A stretch of DNA of 37,132 nt. It comes from an uncultured bacterium. GTDB lineage: Bacteria > Patescibacteriota > Gracilibacteria > Absconditabacterales > Absconditicoccaceae. Below, piece after piece: positions 1 through 9,696 of the stretch. The position numbers and the translations under genes are program-made. The stretch covers positions 1 to 37,132 of the forward strand of contig CAIXFE010000002.1 in the NCBI GenBank assembly GCA_903918675.1. Reading direction: 5' to 3'. Position 1 is the first letter of the stretch. Every line of letters begins with the position of its first letter. The notes beneath the pieces were generated by a model. The model saw only the letters and a list, made by a program, of their open reading frames with translations, was not told where the DNA came from and did not search any database.

Positions 1-1
1 A

Positions 2-895
2 GAAAGTGGTAGCATTATCGTGACTATGCAAGTCGATCCTACGCTCAAAGCAGGAGATACCATTACTAACGTTTGAGTGGGGATTGATAGTGATGTAGAT
101 TTGTCGAATACAGATAAATGATTAGAAAAAAACATCGATAATAATATCTCTATGGTCTCTATAACACTCTGATCATCAGATTCCCATCAAGATAATGGAT
201 GAGGATCAAATGGTTGAGGCGGAGGAGGCCCTCCAGCTGTAAAGGATCAATGTCCTGCTCAGAGAGATTGCAGTGATAGTTATTACGATAAGCTTTGTGG
301 TCCATGTTCATTGACGGACAAAATAATCCAGATGCTACCCTTCCATTCTTCTGCTGACAAACCCGTTGCAAGTATCGTTCATTCACCATACTCTACAGAA
401 TTGAATAATGCATATCTCCGAGCATATAATTACGATATCACTACCCTGCCAACTATCCAACAAGCAAATATCAATGGTACCTTGATCAGGAAAGATATGG
501 CGAAAATGATCAGCAATTTTGCAACAAATGTTTTATGAAAAACGATCTCTACCGGTGGTACAAATTGCAACTTCTCTGATATCTCTTCACTGAGTAAAGA
601 ATCACAATATTATGCGATCACCGCATGTAGATTATGATTGATGTGATATGCAAGTGATGGCGTGACGGTAAACAAAACCTTTGCTCCCAATGCGAAAGTC
701 GATAGAGCTCAGTTTGGTACTATCCTTTCTAGGTTGATGCGAGGATCTGCATACAATGGAGGCAATCCTTACTATCAGAAACATTTGAACGCTTTGAAGC
801 AATCATGAATCATGACGCAAATTTCCACTCCTCATGAAAATGAGTTGAGAGGCCGAGTCATGCTGATGATGCAAAGAGTATTCAAGACAAAATAA
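2..895 (+). CDS. secreted surface protein, C-terminal part (5' partial)
   Basis: The reading frame is open from the window edge to a TAA at 893-895 once TGA is read as Gly. About 297 residues are visible and the N-terminus lies outside. Order of parts: a Ser/Thr/Asp-rich extracellular-type segment; a Gly-rich linker (GGGSNGGGGG, partly TGA-coded); a Cys motif DQCPAQRDCSDSYYDKLC; then about 180 residues ending in RGRVMLMMQRVFKTK. The last part contains SLH-like blocks (NAYLRAYNYDITTLPTIQQA, IRKDMAKMISNFA, VDRAQFGTILSRLM). The same linker, Cys motif and terminal module end the proteins at 29449 and 30800. I infer a cell-surface attachment module; its function is not shown by the sequence. A bidirectional terminator follows. 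Confidence 0.85.
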
Positions 896-921
896 TATTC
901 GAAAAATATTTCTATGAAAAA

Positions 922-949
922 AGAGGTCCGATATGGGTCTCTTTTTTTT
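922..949. terminator. bidirectional rho-independent terminator
   Basis: An 8-bp stem with two G-T pairs (agaggtcc / gggtctct) has a run of eight T on the plus strand and a matching A run on its left side. It lies between two convergent genes (stops at 895 and 961), so it can serve both. Confidence 0.8.
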
Positions 950-960
950 ATTTTTAGCTC

Positions 961-1662
961 TTATGAACAGTGGTCGATTATTTCACTTCTGCTCCCGGGC
1001 TTGTCCGCCCCTGGTGGGAGTGGATTGGCTTCTCCATAGAAAGCGAATGGCTTACCTGACTTCAATGCCCGCATCTGGTTTCCCCAGTCGAAATGCCGCC
1101 ATTCATCTTCATCTAAAGTAAATCATGCCGCCAGCATTGCATCGTGCAGAAGCTTTCTATTTTGAGTAACTTCAGGTTTATTTCTATAAATTTCAAAATA
1201 AAATGGGCTCGCTTCAGGACCGAAAAAATCAAATTCCGTTCCCATATCTAATTCATTGCCCTGCTCGTCTACCAAGGTCAGGTCTACAGTCCCTCACGTA
1301 GCATGAGGCGGGATTCTCTCCGTCTGATAGGGAGGTGAAACGAATTTTCCCACTTCCATTTTCAATTTCTCTTCATCTCGATCTGGATGTTGCTTCACTG
1401 AGTCAGCCCGATATTTCTGATAGATATTATTTTGGACATCTCTAGAACGATATGCATCTCGTATTTTAAGACGAAGATTCCCTAGGCTATTTTGTACGTC
1501 TAATAATTTTTTTGCTGTCTCCTTCCTCAAGTATACCTTAGGGTCTGTGGAGAAACCTTGCTGATAATATTGGGGTTGGACAAGGAGGCCAAGCGTGGAT
1601 ACATCCACCAGCTCTTCTCCGTTTTCTCTAATCTCTATGGAAGTATATTTCACTAGGGTCAT
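961..1662 (-). CDS. D-alanyl-D-alanine dipeptidase, VanX family (peptidase M15D)
   Basis: 233 residues from ATG at 1662 to TAA at 961-963. It would hydrolyse D-Ala-D-Ala, a zinc-dependent cytoplasmic reaction; no signal peptide is visible. Family motifs are in order: DAYRSRDVQNNIYQ (residues 69-82, the GYRP-like region), HATGGTVDLTL (120-130) giving zinc ligands H120 and D127, and EWRHFDWG (187-194) with catalytic E187 and ligand H190. The Gly of H-x-x-G is a TGA codon. Read with the standard code, the gene would stop at that motif and lose its active site. A TTG at 1674 is a possible longer start; ATG was preferred. It may recycle or scavenge D-Ala-D-Ala from the cell's own or a host's wall; that role is inference. 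No van resistance genes are nearby. Confidence 0.85.
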
Positions 1663-2072
1663 GATAAAGCACAATTAGGATATAAACCTTGTATCTAAGG
1701 TATATAGATATTTTGAAAAACTATGCAATGATAAGTCCCTGAATTCCTTTTTGATTGAATTAGTGAGCCAATCATCACCCGGGTGCGAATGAAGAAAATT
1801 GCAGGCAATAAGCCCATTACTTCAATCAGGCACCCGGGTGAGCAGGGGGGCCAATGAGCTACTTATTTCACTTCCGCTCCTGGGAATGGATACCTAAAAA
1901 TTTTCCCATTGAAAAAATCGCCAGCTTATATACAATTGTCCCGAAATGGGAATGTTAAATGTTAAGTTTTGAGTTTTAAATAGAGAATACCTACACTTAA
2001 AACTTAGCACTGAGAACTTAACACTCAAGGTTTAGCACTCCAGTAATTTTTTTATGTTCTTTTTTTGGATTA
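1663..2072. other. intergenic region with paired palindromes and short A/T repeats
   Basis: No gene is supported here. The 10-bp perfect palindrome cacccgggtg occurs at 1776-1785 and again at 1831-1840. From about 1955 to 2040 there are imperfect copies of ttaagttttgag/aacttaacactcaa on both strands. The region must hold the promoters of topA and of the divergent dipeptidase, but I cannot place them with confidence. Confidence 0.5.
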
Positions 2073-4535
2073 ATGGCCAATAATTTAGTAATCGTTGAGT
2101 CTCCTGCAAAATCCGCTACGATCAAAAAATTTCTCGGTGAGGGATTTGAGGTCAAGGCATCCTTTGGGCATGTCGTAGATCTGCCTCAGAAATCATTGGG
2201 CGTCGATGTGAAAAACGATTTCGCTCCGCAATATGAAGTCTCTCCCGACAAGACGAAAGTCGTCAACGAGCTGAAGTCTTTAGCGAAGAAGGCCGATAAG
2301 GTCTGGATCGCTACCGATGAGGACCGCGAAGGAGAAGCGATCGGCCGACATGTCGCGAATCAATTAGGATTGGATATTTCCAAGACGGCCAGGATTGTCT
2401 TCCATGAGATCACCAAAGAAGCGATAGAACATGCAGTCAAGAACCCCAGAACCATAGATATGCATCTCGTCGATGCGCAGCAAGCGAGAAGAGTACTAGA
2501 TAGATTAGTAGGTTTTGAATTGTCCCCAGTCCTCTGGCAGAAAGTTAAAAGAGGTTTGAGTGCTGGTAGAGTCCAGTCTGTAGCCGTAGAATTGATCGTC
2601 GAGAGAGAAAGAGAGATCCAGAAGTTTCAGTGATCTTCTTTTTTCAAAGTCATCGGAAACTTTATCGGAGACGCTAAGAAAGACTTCAAAGCCGAACTTT
2701 CAAAGGATCTGACAAACGCCGACGAGGCTCAGAAATTTTTGGAGACCTGTAAAAACGCAATCTATACGATCACAGACATTGACGTCAAACCCGGCAAGAA
2801 GTCACCTTCTGCGCCGTTTACAACATCAACATTGCAGCAAGAAGCGAGCAGAAAAATCTGATCCTCAGTAGCGAGGACGATGCAGGTCGCGCAAAAATTA
2901 TATGAAGCGGGGCTGATTACCTACATGAGAACTGACTCCGTCAATCTCTCAGATTTTGCGCTCAAGGCAGCTGAGGCTGAGATTACGAAGTTATATGGAG
3001 CGAAATATGCGAAGCCTACGAATTATGTCACTAAGTCAAAAGGATCACAAGAAGCTCATGAATGTATCAGGCCAACGCATATGGAAAACTCCTCTGCTGG
3101 TGGCGATGCGAGTGAAAAGAGATTGTATGAATTGATCCGAAAGAGAACCATTGCATCGCAAATGGCTTCTGCTGAGATAGAGAAAACCAAGGCAACGATT
3201 GATATTTCTACGAATGACAAATTTCAATTTATCGCGAGTGGCGAAGTCATTAAGTTTGATGGATTCTTGAAAGTGTATATGGAATGACGCGACGATGAGA
3301 ATGAAGATGGCGATCAAGAAGGTATGTTGCCAGTATTGAAAGTTGGCGAGAAGCCAACGGCGAAATCGCTCGTAGCTACTGAGAAATTTAAGAATCATCC
3401 ACCAAGATATACAGAAGCGTCATTAGTAAAGAAGATGGAAGAACTTGGCATCGGTAGGCCATCAACCTATGCGCCAACTATTTCTACGGTCTTGAAAAGA
3501 TGATATATTGTCAAAGAAGATAGAGAATGAACCGTCAGAAAGTATATTGAGTTGATGCTCAAAGACGGCACGATCACTAATGAAACCAAGCAGCAAAATA
3601 CTGGCGCTGAGAAGCAGAAATTATTTCCTACCGATACCGGTATGGTCGTGACTGATTTCTTGGTAGCGAATTTTGAGAATATTATGGACTACAATTTCAC
3701 GGCGAATGTAGAAGAAGAATTTGATGAGATCGCTGAAGGCAAGATGAACTGGTCCAAGATGATTGGCGCTTTTTACGGGCCATTTCATGAGACCGTTGCG
3801 AAGACGATCAAGGATGCCGATAGGCAAAGTGGTGAAAGAGAACTCGGCATAGATCCAAATAGTGGCAAGAGAGTCATTGCGAGAATTGGTAGATTTGGTG
3901 CGATGGTCCAGATTGGTCAGACGACCGAGACGGAGAAGCCCAAGTTTGCATCGCTTCCCATGGGCAAGAATATTGAGACTATCACGCTAGAAGAAGCCCT
4001 CGCGGCATTCGCTGGTCCAGCGTCTCTGGGCGAGTATCAGGGCGAAAAAGTAACGACGGGATCTGGTAGATTTGGTCCTTATATCAAGTGGAAGACCATG
4101 TTCGTCTCTATTCCCAAGCCCGCCAAAGACAGTGACGGCACGAACGATCTGAGCTTGAGTACCATTACTCTGGAGCAGGCTATACCACTGATAGAAAAGA
4201 AAATTGAAACGGAAAAAAATAAAAACATACAGGCCTTCGACTATGAGAAGGATAAAATCTACGTCTTGAATGGTATGTACGGACCGTATATTAAGTACGG
4301 CAAAACAAACTTTAGGATTCCCAAAGGTGGCAAAGATGCTACAGACTTAACGCTAGAAGATTGTGTTGCGATTATTAGTGCGGGAAAGTTTGGAAATAAA
4401 GGTTGAAAGGTTGAGAGTTGAAAAGTTGAGAGTGAAGGAAAGGAAGCGAAGGTTGGTAAGAAGGTCACTAAGAAAGCAACGGTCAAAAAGACAACAACTA
4501 AAAAACCAGCTGCGAAAAAAGCAGCTAAGAAATAG
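2073..4535 (+). CDS. topA: DNA topoisomerase I (type IA)
   Basis: 820 residues. Relaxes negatively supercoiled DNA through a 5'-phosphotyrosine intermediate. The Toprim domain starts at once (IVESPAKSATIKKFL, residues 7-21; acidic TDEDREGEA at 81-89). The active tyrosine is Y284 in GLITYMRTDS. The IGRPSTYAPTISTVLKRGY block has TGA for its final Gly. C-terminal topoisomerase repeats follow (GSGRFGPYIKW, NGMYGPYIKYGKTNFRIPKG). No four-cysteine zinc fingers are seen. The protein ends in a roughly 60-residue basic tail, first GKVES-type repeats with TGA glycines, then KKATVKKTTTKKPAAKKAAKK-like histone H1-type sequence. At least seven in-frame TGA codons, several at conserved Gly, fix the code. 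Only a weak gga precedes the ATG, so SD-driven initiation is doubtful. Confidence 0.97.
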
Positions 4536-4607
4536 TGGTAATATTTATTATAATTAATATAATTCTTTTTGAAAAGATCGAGTTTATTATTTTTTTGTGA
4601 TATTAAA

Positions 4608-5189
4608 ATGGCGGAAACAGATTATGTAAGTGTAGATCTTAATATTGGTGTAGACCAAAAAGAACCTTATGAAAATTTATTTCAAGAATGATATCCTGTT
4701 GATATGCATAAAGATTTTCTGGAAAAGAAAGAGAATAAAAAACACAATATTAATAACCATTCAAAATGGTTTAGAGATAAAATCAAAATGAATAATAAAA
4801 AGCAGCAACTTGCTGAAATAAATAAACGAAAAATATGCTTTGTTAACTTTTGAATGAATGTATGAACTGAAATTAATGGTAGAAGACCTGTGATAATATA
4901 CAAACACGACGAGTATAGGTATTGAGAAGATATTGTCGTCATCCCAATAACTTCATATGAAGATGAGGAAAATAAATCTAAAGACCGTTTTGATGTAGAA
5001 ATTGAAGCTAGTGAGACAAATTGATTAGATCATAAATCATTAATCAAAGTGAGGCAAATAAGATGTATTTCTAAAAAAAGATTACAAACATGAAAAGACA
5101 CTGGTGCTGTGATTATAAAAGGAAAAATTGACGATGAAGAGATTAAAAAATTAGTAGACAACAATACAAGAGTAATGTTTGGAATATAA
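4608..5189 (+). CDS. MazF/PemK-like protein with long N-terminal extension
   Basis: 193 residues. The core from about residue 72 matches the MazF/PemK fold by pattern: ICFVNFGMNVGTEINGRRPV (two TGA-coded Gly), then VVIPITSYED, then LIKVRQIRCISKKRL and GKIDDEEI. Members of this family are ribosome-independent mRNA endonucleases in toxin-antitoxin pairs. Residues 1-71 are charged and of unknown function; they include KWFRDKIKMNNKKQQLAEIN, resembling the short helical N-terminus of some PemK-like proteins. No antitoxin gene lies beside it: topA is 72 bp upstream and the downstream gene is a lipoprotein. It may be orphan, or the N-terminal part or the downstream hairpins could take the antitoxin role; that is inference. 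Confidence 0.7.
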
Positions 5190-5191
5190 CA

Positions 5192-5245
5192 AAAGTCCTT
5201 AAACCCGAAGGTAAGGACTCACTCCCCACAATTAGGCGGGGCTAC
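5192..5245. repeat. two adjacent hairpins downstream of the MazF-like gene
   Basis: Hairpin 1 has arms agtcctta (5194-5201) and taaggact (5212-5219); read on the minus strand its loop contains ttcg and it is followed by four T. Hairpin 2 pairs cccc (5224-5227) with gggg (5238-5241). There is no long T-run on the plus strand, so this is a poor plus-strand terminator. It could be a weak minus-strand terminator, an mRNA 3' end structure or a small structured RNA. Confidence 0.45.
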
Positions 5246-5352
5246 ATCTAAGTGTGCTTATTATAAAGGAAAATAATAATAAAGATAGTTTAAATGACAT
5301 TTAATTGACAACCTTTGGTTATCAGAAGTTGTTAAAAACTTGTTAAACAAGA

Positions 5353-5381
5353 TTGACTTTCTTGTCTAAATGATATCTAAT
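5353..5381 (+). promoter_or_regulatory. candidate promoter for the lipoprotein cluster
   Basis: ttgact (5353-5358), 17-nt spacer, tctaat (5376-5381): each hexamer is 5 of 6 to consensus. It lies about 110 nt upstream of the lipoprotein gene at 5492, in an otherwise non-coding 300-bp gap. Confidence 0.4.
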
Positions 5382-5470
5382 CATCGTTATGAACAACTAT
5401 ATGGAGAGTATATATATACAGAATTTTTTTTATATTGGAAAAGGACATAAAAAGGGTATATGTTGATATT

Positions 5471-5491
5471 CTTTATTTTTTCATTTCACGC
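5471..5491 (+). promoter_or_regulatory. T/C-rich leader shared by three lipoprotein genes
   Basis: The string tttttcatttcacgc followed directly by ATGAAAAAA precedes the gene at 5492. It recurs nearly base for base before the genes at 6321 (6303-6320) and 7193 (7175-7192). It contains no purine-rich Shine-Dalgarno sequence. It may be a non-SD ribosome-loading leader or simply duplicated with the genes. Confidence 0.55.
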
Positions 5492-5770
5492 ATGAAAAAA
5501 TTATTAATAATTGTCATTGGCCTAATGACAACAATGATTCTTACTTGATGTGTAAGTGATCAGGAATATAATGACTTGCAAGATGAGTTAAGTTCTTGTC
5601 AATCAAACCTTGAAACAGCCAATAGTAATATAGAAGACGCTAATAATACAATAAATGAGTTGAATGGACAAATAGATGATGTTCAGTGATATGTTGGTTG
5701 AGAATGTTATGATTTAGAAGATGCAGTTGATAACATGCAACAATGAGATCCTGTAGATACAGTAGAATAA
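5492..5770 (+). CDS. small coiled-coil lipoprotein
   Basis: 92 residues. The signal peptide MKKLLIIVIGLMTTMILTGC ends in a lipobox LTGC whose Gly is TGA. The mature part is almost one amphipathic helix: repeated N/E/D-rich heptads with Leu/Ile, for example LQDELSSCQSNLETANSNIE, recalling Lpp-type spacer lipoproteins in form, though no homology is claimed. The acidic C-terminus ends in DPVDTVE. Twenty bp separate its stop from the next start, so it probably opens a four-gene unit of envelope proteins. Confidence 0.8.
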
Positions 5771-5789
5771 TTTTTTTACTTTTTCATTT

Positions 5790-6296
5790 ATGCATATGTG
5801 AAATTTCTTTTTTCGACTATTCATTCTAATTGCATTAGCATTGATTTTGTTAATATTAATTTCAGTAGCATGATTATTTACCGCTAAGGGATCTAAATTA
5901 AGAAGATTTCTTAGAAAAATTTTCTTTCCTTTATCCACTGAAAAATATAAATTTCTCGAGAATAAATCATGGCATAGACTAATAAAAACCATTTTCTTTA
6001 TATTCATACCTGTTTGTCTGATTATAACAGTAGCAATAACTTATAATAGAAGTTTCAATAATTGTTATATTGGACTAACTAATGCTGCAAATCCATATGC
6101 TGCGCAACAAACAGCAATAGAAGATAAACAAAGCCGAAAAGAAATATCTAAATCTACCTGTTCAAATGAAGCTAATGATGGACGATTATTCATCATTTTA
6201 GAATCGATGGAGATTACTCTTATAATGTTCTACCTTCTACAAATTATTTATTACAAATGAGTCATATATATAATTTATGGCAAAGAGAAAAGATAA
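5790..6296 (+). CDS. membrane protein of unknown function
   Basis: 168 residues, not recognised. Hydrophobic segments: residues about 8-31 (LFILIALALILLILISVAGL, Gly by TGA), about 69-84 (FFIFIPVCLIITVAI) and about 140-160 near the C-terminus. A basic stretch follows the first segment (KGSKLRRFLRKIF). A Cys in NNCYIGL and another in KSTCSNE lie between the second and third segments and could be disulphide partners if that loop is outside. It stands between lipoprotein genes with short gaps (19 and 24 bp), which suggests co-transcription. Confidence 0.7.
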
Positions 6297-6320
6297 TTTT
6301 TTATTTTTTTCATTTCACGC

Positions 6321-7169
6321 ATGAAAAAATCCTCGTTCGAACACCACCAATCCCAATTCGGGGTGGATGAGAGAACAATACCAACGATTTTAGACGCTTC
6401 AATTTTTCATTGAAGATTTCTAAAACAGTTGGTGCTGCTTCTTATTTTCTTGGCTGCGATAGTGCTGGCTGGGTGTGCGAGTAAATCGTCATATTATGTT
6501 TCGCCTAAATCGAGCGAACATGTTGTAGAGTATGTACGTGCATTGAATAATGTTTTTTCTAAGCTATATCGTAGTACTATGGAATACAGTGAAATTCAGG
6601 AGCAATATCCTGACTTCTCTGAAAACACACTAACCATGACCACTAGTATTCAAGTTTCAAAAGATCTTACGGATGCATCGTCATTTCTAGAGCCATTTAT
6701 AAAAGACAAAGATCAGAGTATCCAGGTGTCGTCTAACATGCTTTATCTAGATATTTTCAGTATGTTGAAGGCAAATAATGTTGTCGCCGATCTTTATCGC
6801 AATATTTCACCAGATAATATTGATACTTTACAATATTCTATTGCAAATTTAGTAGGTGCACAAAAAACACTGAAAAATGATCTTCTTGATAATATCCTAA
6901 TGGTCATTACTAAATGAATCATCCAAATTCCAGTTGAAGATTCAGAGAGAGTATGACCAGTCAAATATGCTATTTCAAAAGAACAAAGACAATCATTATT
7001 AGAAGATATTGATCACATCTTTGGCAACAATATGAAAAATGCAGAAGATAATATTTATCTTATGTCAGAGAAGATTATACAGTTAAGTTTGGTTCCAGAC
7101 ACCTATGAAGAGCAAGCATCGTTATCACTTTCGAGCAATCCCAAACCTGCCTTACCAGCAGCAGAATAA
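6321..7169 (+). CDS. lipoprotein with an unusual N-terminal insertion before the signal peptide
   Basis: 282 residues. It starts MKKS like its neighbour at 7193. About 34 extra residues (FEHHQSQFGVDERTIP, then TILDASIFHGRFLKQ) come before the hydrophobic stretch LLLIFLAAIVLAGC, whose lipobox is LAGC near residue 53. The mature part is helical and polar, rich in Asn, Asp, Ser and Leu, and ends in a short Pro/Ala tail; no known domain was recognised. A GTG at 6429 would give a shorter signal peptide without a basic n-region, so the ATG at 6321, with its conserved leader, was preferred. The signal sequences of this protein and the next are nearly identical, so the genes share an origin at least there. 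Confidence 0.75.
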
Positions 7170-7192
7170 TTTTTTATTTTTTCATTTCACGC

Positions 7193-8530
7193 ATGAAAAA
7201 ATCTCTACTTCTTATTTTCTTAGCTACGATAGTACTAGCTGGGTGTGCAACAATGCAGTCCTCAAAACCAGTTATAAACTATGATGTTGCATCATGATTT
7301 TTTAGTAAATACCAAATGATACGGAGTCCAGATCAGCGATATGCATGAACTCGATATTCTAATGACACTATTATATGATCATGAGTATATATGAAATTAA
7401 GATGAAATCATTATGTCAGCACACACTTTTGATCTTCTCCAAAAAACAATGTTATAACTGAATTTAATTGAAAAGTTTATAATACTAATGATAACTATGA
7501 CGCTTATTTTGTTTATTGAGATAATATTGCCTATACTCAGTGTAGTGACCTGATGTATGATTCCATTGAAAAATCGAATGTCTGTGTCTCAAATATGATC
7601 TTCATAAATGATAAATTAATATATAAAAGGGACATGAATGAATTTAGTGACAAATCAGAATTTTCTATTTATTCTCCTCAGATATTATATTTTGATGATA
7701 ATGAGTTAATATATAAAGCTTTCTTTGATGATTCTAAAGAGTGAGCATTTGACTGATGAGATAGATATTTCAAATACGATATAAAATCCAATAAAATATC
7801 ACAAATAGATTTGAGTAATATCCAATGAGATCCAAGTTTTTTTGGTTCACATATTTTAAGTCACACAACTCGAAATTTGGATAATGCACTCACAAATTTA
7901 AACTTTTTTCTTGATGGTAAACCGTATTATGATTGAGGCAGCGCAATAAATTTTGCAAATATTGATAGCTGAAATAGAATTGTAACTCTTATGAAAGGTG
8001 ATGATGTGTATTTTGTTCTTTATTATGATAGCAATATATGACACTCTAAATATCATAATAAAATGGCTGTTTTCTACAAAAATAAGCAAAAAATATTTGA
8101 AATTCGCGAAGATGATACACACAGCACATCCTTTCCATATCTAACTGATTGAGATGATGATCATTGTATCATCGCAACAGATCTAGGACAAGGGATATGA
8201 GCTTGTGTTTTCAAAAACAGTATATTTTATTACAGTTTGGATTGAGAAAAATGGTGACAAAATTGAGATTATTTTGTAGATTGAGTTAAAATAAATTTCT
8301 GAGAACAATTTATAACTTGAGATATACTAAGTTGATATACAAGCTTAATTATGAGTGCATATCCTATTACTAATGACGCAGGAAAAATCGATAAAATAAT
8401 TTTCTCTTCTCTATGAAATATATATCTAAGTAATTATCTGGGCGACTGAGAAATTTCAACACCACAAGTATTAGTAAGTAATCTTCCATGACGATTATGA
8501 TCTAGACTGTTGTGAGTTTTGAAAAAATAA
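7193..8530 (+). CDS. large lipoprotein, possibly beta-propeller-like
   Basis: 445 residues. The signal peptide MKKSLLLIFLATIVLAGC has a clear LAGC lipobox. The mature protein is rich in Tyr, Asn, Asp and Gly with many beta-strand-like stretches (DAYFVYGDNIAYTQC, ILYFDDNELIYKAFF, DDVYFVLYYDSN, YPITNDAGKIDKIIFSSLGN). This repeating look is reminiscent of WD40/YVTN-type propellers, but I cannot assign a family. More than twenty TGA glycines interrupt it, so with the standard code only fragments would be found. It is the last gene of the lipoprotein run; a 360-bp gap with a structured unit follows. Confidence 0.8.
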
Positions 8531-8570
8531 TTTTCATTCTCATTTCATTTAATTTCCTTTTTGTATCCAA

Positions 8571-8760
8571 TGCTCATCCTTACAGCTAACGGAAAATTCT
8601 TGTACAATTATAGTATAGACACCTACCTCCCCAAACCACTTGCCCACCGCTGGCGCGGGGTTAAAAGGTTAAAAAGTTAAAAGGTTAAAAGGTTGTAGGA
8701 GGGAAGCGTAGGTCCGCCAGGGGCGGAATAAAAAAAGCTGGTCAGTGATGACCTTTTTTT
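8571..8760. repeat. structured intergenic unit, copy A
   Basis: This unit is repeated at 10047-10214 on the same strand. Conserved blocks in order: tgctcatccttacagctaa; a promoter-like ttgtacaattatagtatag (8600-8618); a GC-rich hairpin whose sequence differs between copies; several ttaaaaggtt repeats; the hairpin tccgccaggggcgga; and a terminator-like hairpin with seven T. Together they look like promoter, structured transcript of about 130 nt and terminator, so a small RNA is possible. No open reading frame is supported. The gap 8531-8889 otherwise holds the promoter of the antitoxin gene. Confidence 0.65.
8738..8760 (+). terminator. rho-independent terminator in unit A
   Basis: Perfect 5-bp stem ggtca/tgacc with loop gtga, followed by seven T (8754-8760). 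In copy B the stem has decayed to ggt/acc but the T-run is kept. Confidence 0.75.
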
Positions 8761-8889
8761 CTTAAAATGAAAAATCTTTTGTAGCATAACTTTACACAAT
8801 CACATATAATTATACATTTTCTTGTAAAATCTCTTGCATTTATGTAAATTATGATTACTATTCTACCACTTTATTCTTTTTCAACTCCC

Positions 8890-9696
8890 ATGAAAAAACT
8901 TAGCGATACACTTCAATCACTTAGAGAAGCTCATGGATATACACAGGAAGAGCTTGCTCGTATGCTCAATATCAGCAGAGTAACTCTTGCAAATATTGAG
9001 TCTGGGAAGAGAGCAATCTCCAAGGAAGAACTCGTGCAATACGCTAATATCTTCGATATTCCTGCCGAAGCCATTAAGCAAGGAATTTTTGAGATTCCCA
9101 AGAAAAAAGTAATACCTGGCAATCTCGCTAAATTCAAAGAGCTTTTGCTATACATATTGTACAAAGTAGGCATGAAGCCTAATGTAGGAAAAACTGTACT
9201 CTACAAACTCCTCTATTTCTGTGATTTCGACTACTACGAAAAATATGGACAAAGCATGACGGGAATGAATTATATCAAATTGCCTATGTGACCTGCTCCA
9301 TATAAATTCGATAAGATCATGCAAGATATGGAAGAGAACAAAGAACTCTTAGTAGTAGACGCTGAATATATGTGATATCATCAACAAAGACTCATCTGAA
9401 ATAGACAATTCCAGAATGTTTTTTCACACCAAGAATATGAAATTATAGACGAAATACTCAAAAATCTTTCCAATGCCAACGCCAAAGAAATCTCTAATTA
9501 TTCTCATGAAGATGCCCCACGAAAAAAAACTGACAGCATGGAAATAATTGACTACAATCTAGTCAGACAGAGAGATTATCCATATTCTATTCTTGCAAGA
9601 GAACAAAAAAAGGCTCAAGCTTTTGCCGAAATAAAATCTAGTGGCATGTTTGACGATTTAGCTGATGAGTCCGATTATTATGAGAGATATAGATAA
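8890..9696 (+). CDS. HTH-Panacea (DUF4065) antitoxin-like protein
   Basis: 268 residues. Residues 1-60 form an XRE-type helix-turn-helix (LREAHGYTQEELARMLNISR, then VTLANIESGKRAISKEEL). From about residue 95 comes a DUF4065/Panacea domain, seen in VLYKLLYFCDFDYYEKYG and MTGMNYIKLPMGPAPYKFDK (a GP pair with TGA Gly). Panacea domains are known antitoxins that pair with unrelated toxins; the HTH suggests autoregulation. An ATG at 8851 is in frame, but 8890 was chosen because it carries the common MKK start behind a T/C-rich leader and sits right before the HTH. The gene overlaps the toxin gene by 32 nt, the usual arrangement for a coupled pair. Confidence 0.85.

Noticed and set aside
933-1121. 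Plus-strand frame of 62 codons
   Set aside because: Antisense to the 3' end of the VanX-type gene, which has full motif support.
2631-4406. topA as a pseudogene broken by stops
   Set aside because: All interruptions are TGA, at or near conserved glycines; no frameshift and no TAA/TAG before 4533.
5192-5245. tRNA-like or CRISPR-like structure
   Set aside because: Only two hairpins, no cloverleaf arms, no repeated spacers.
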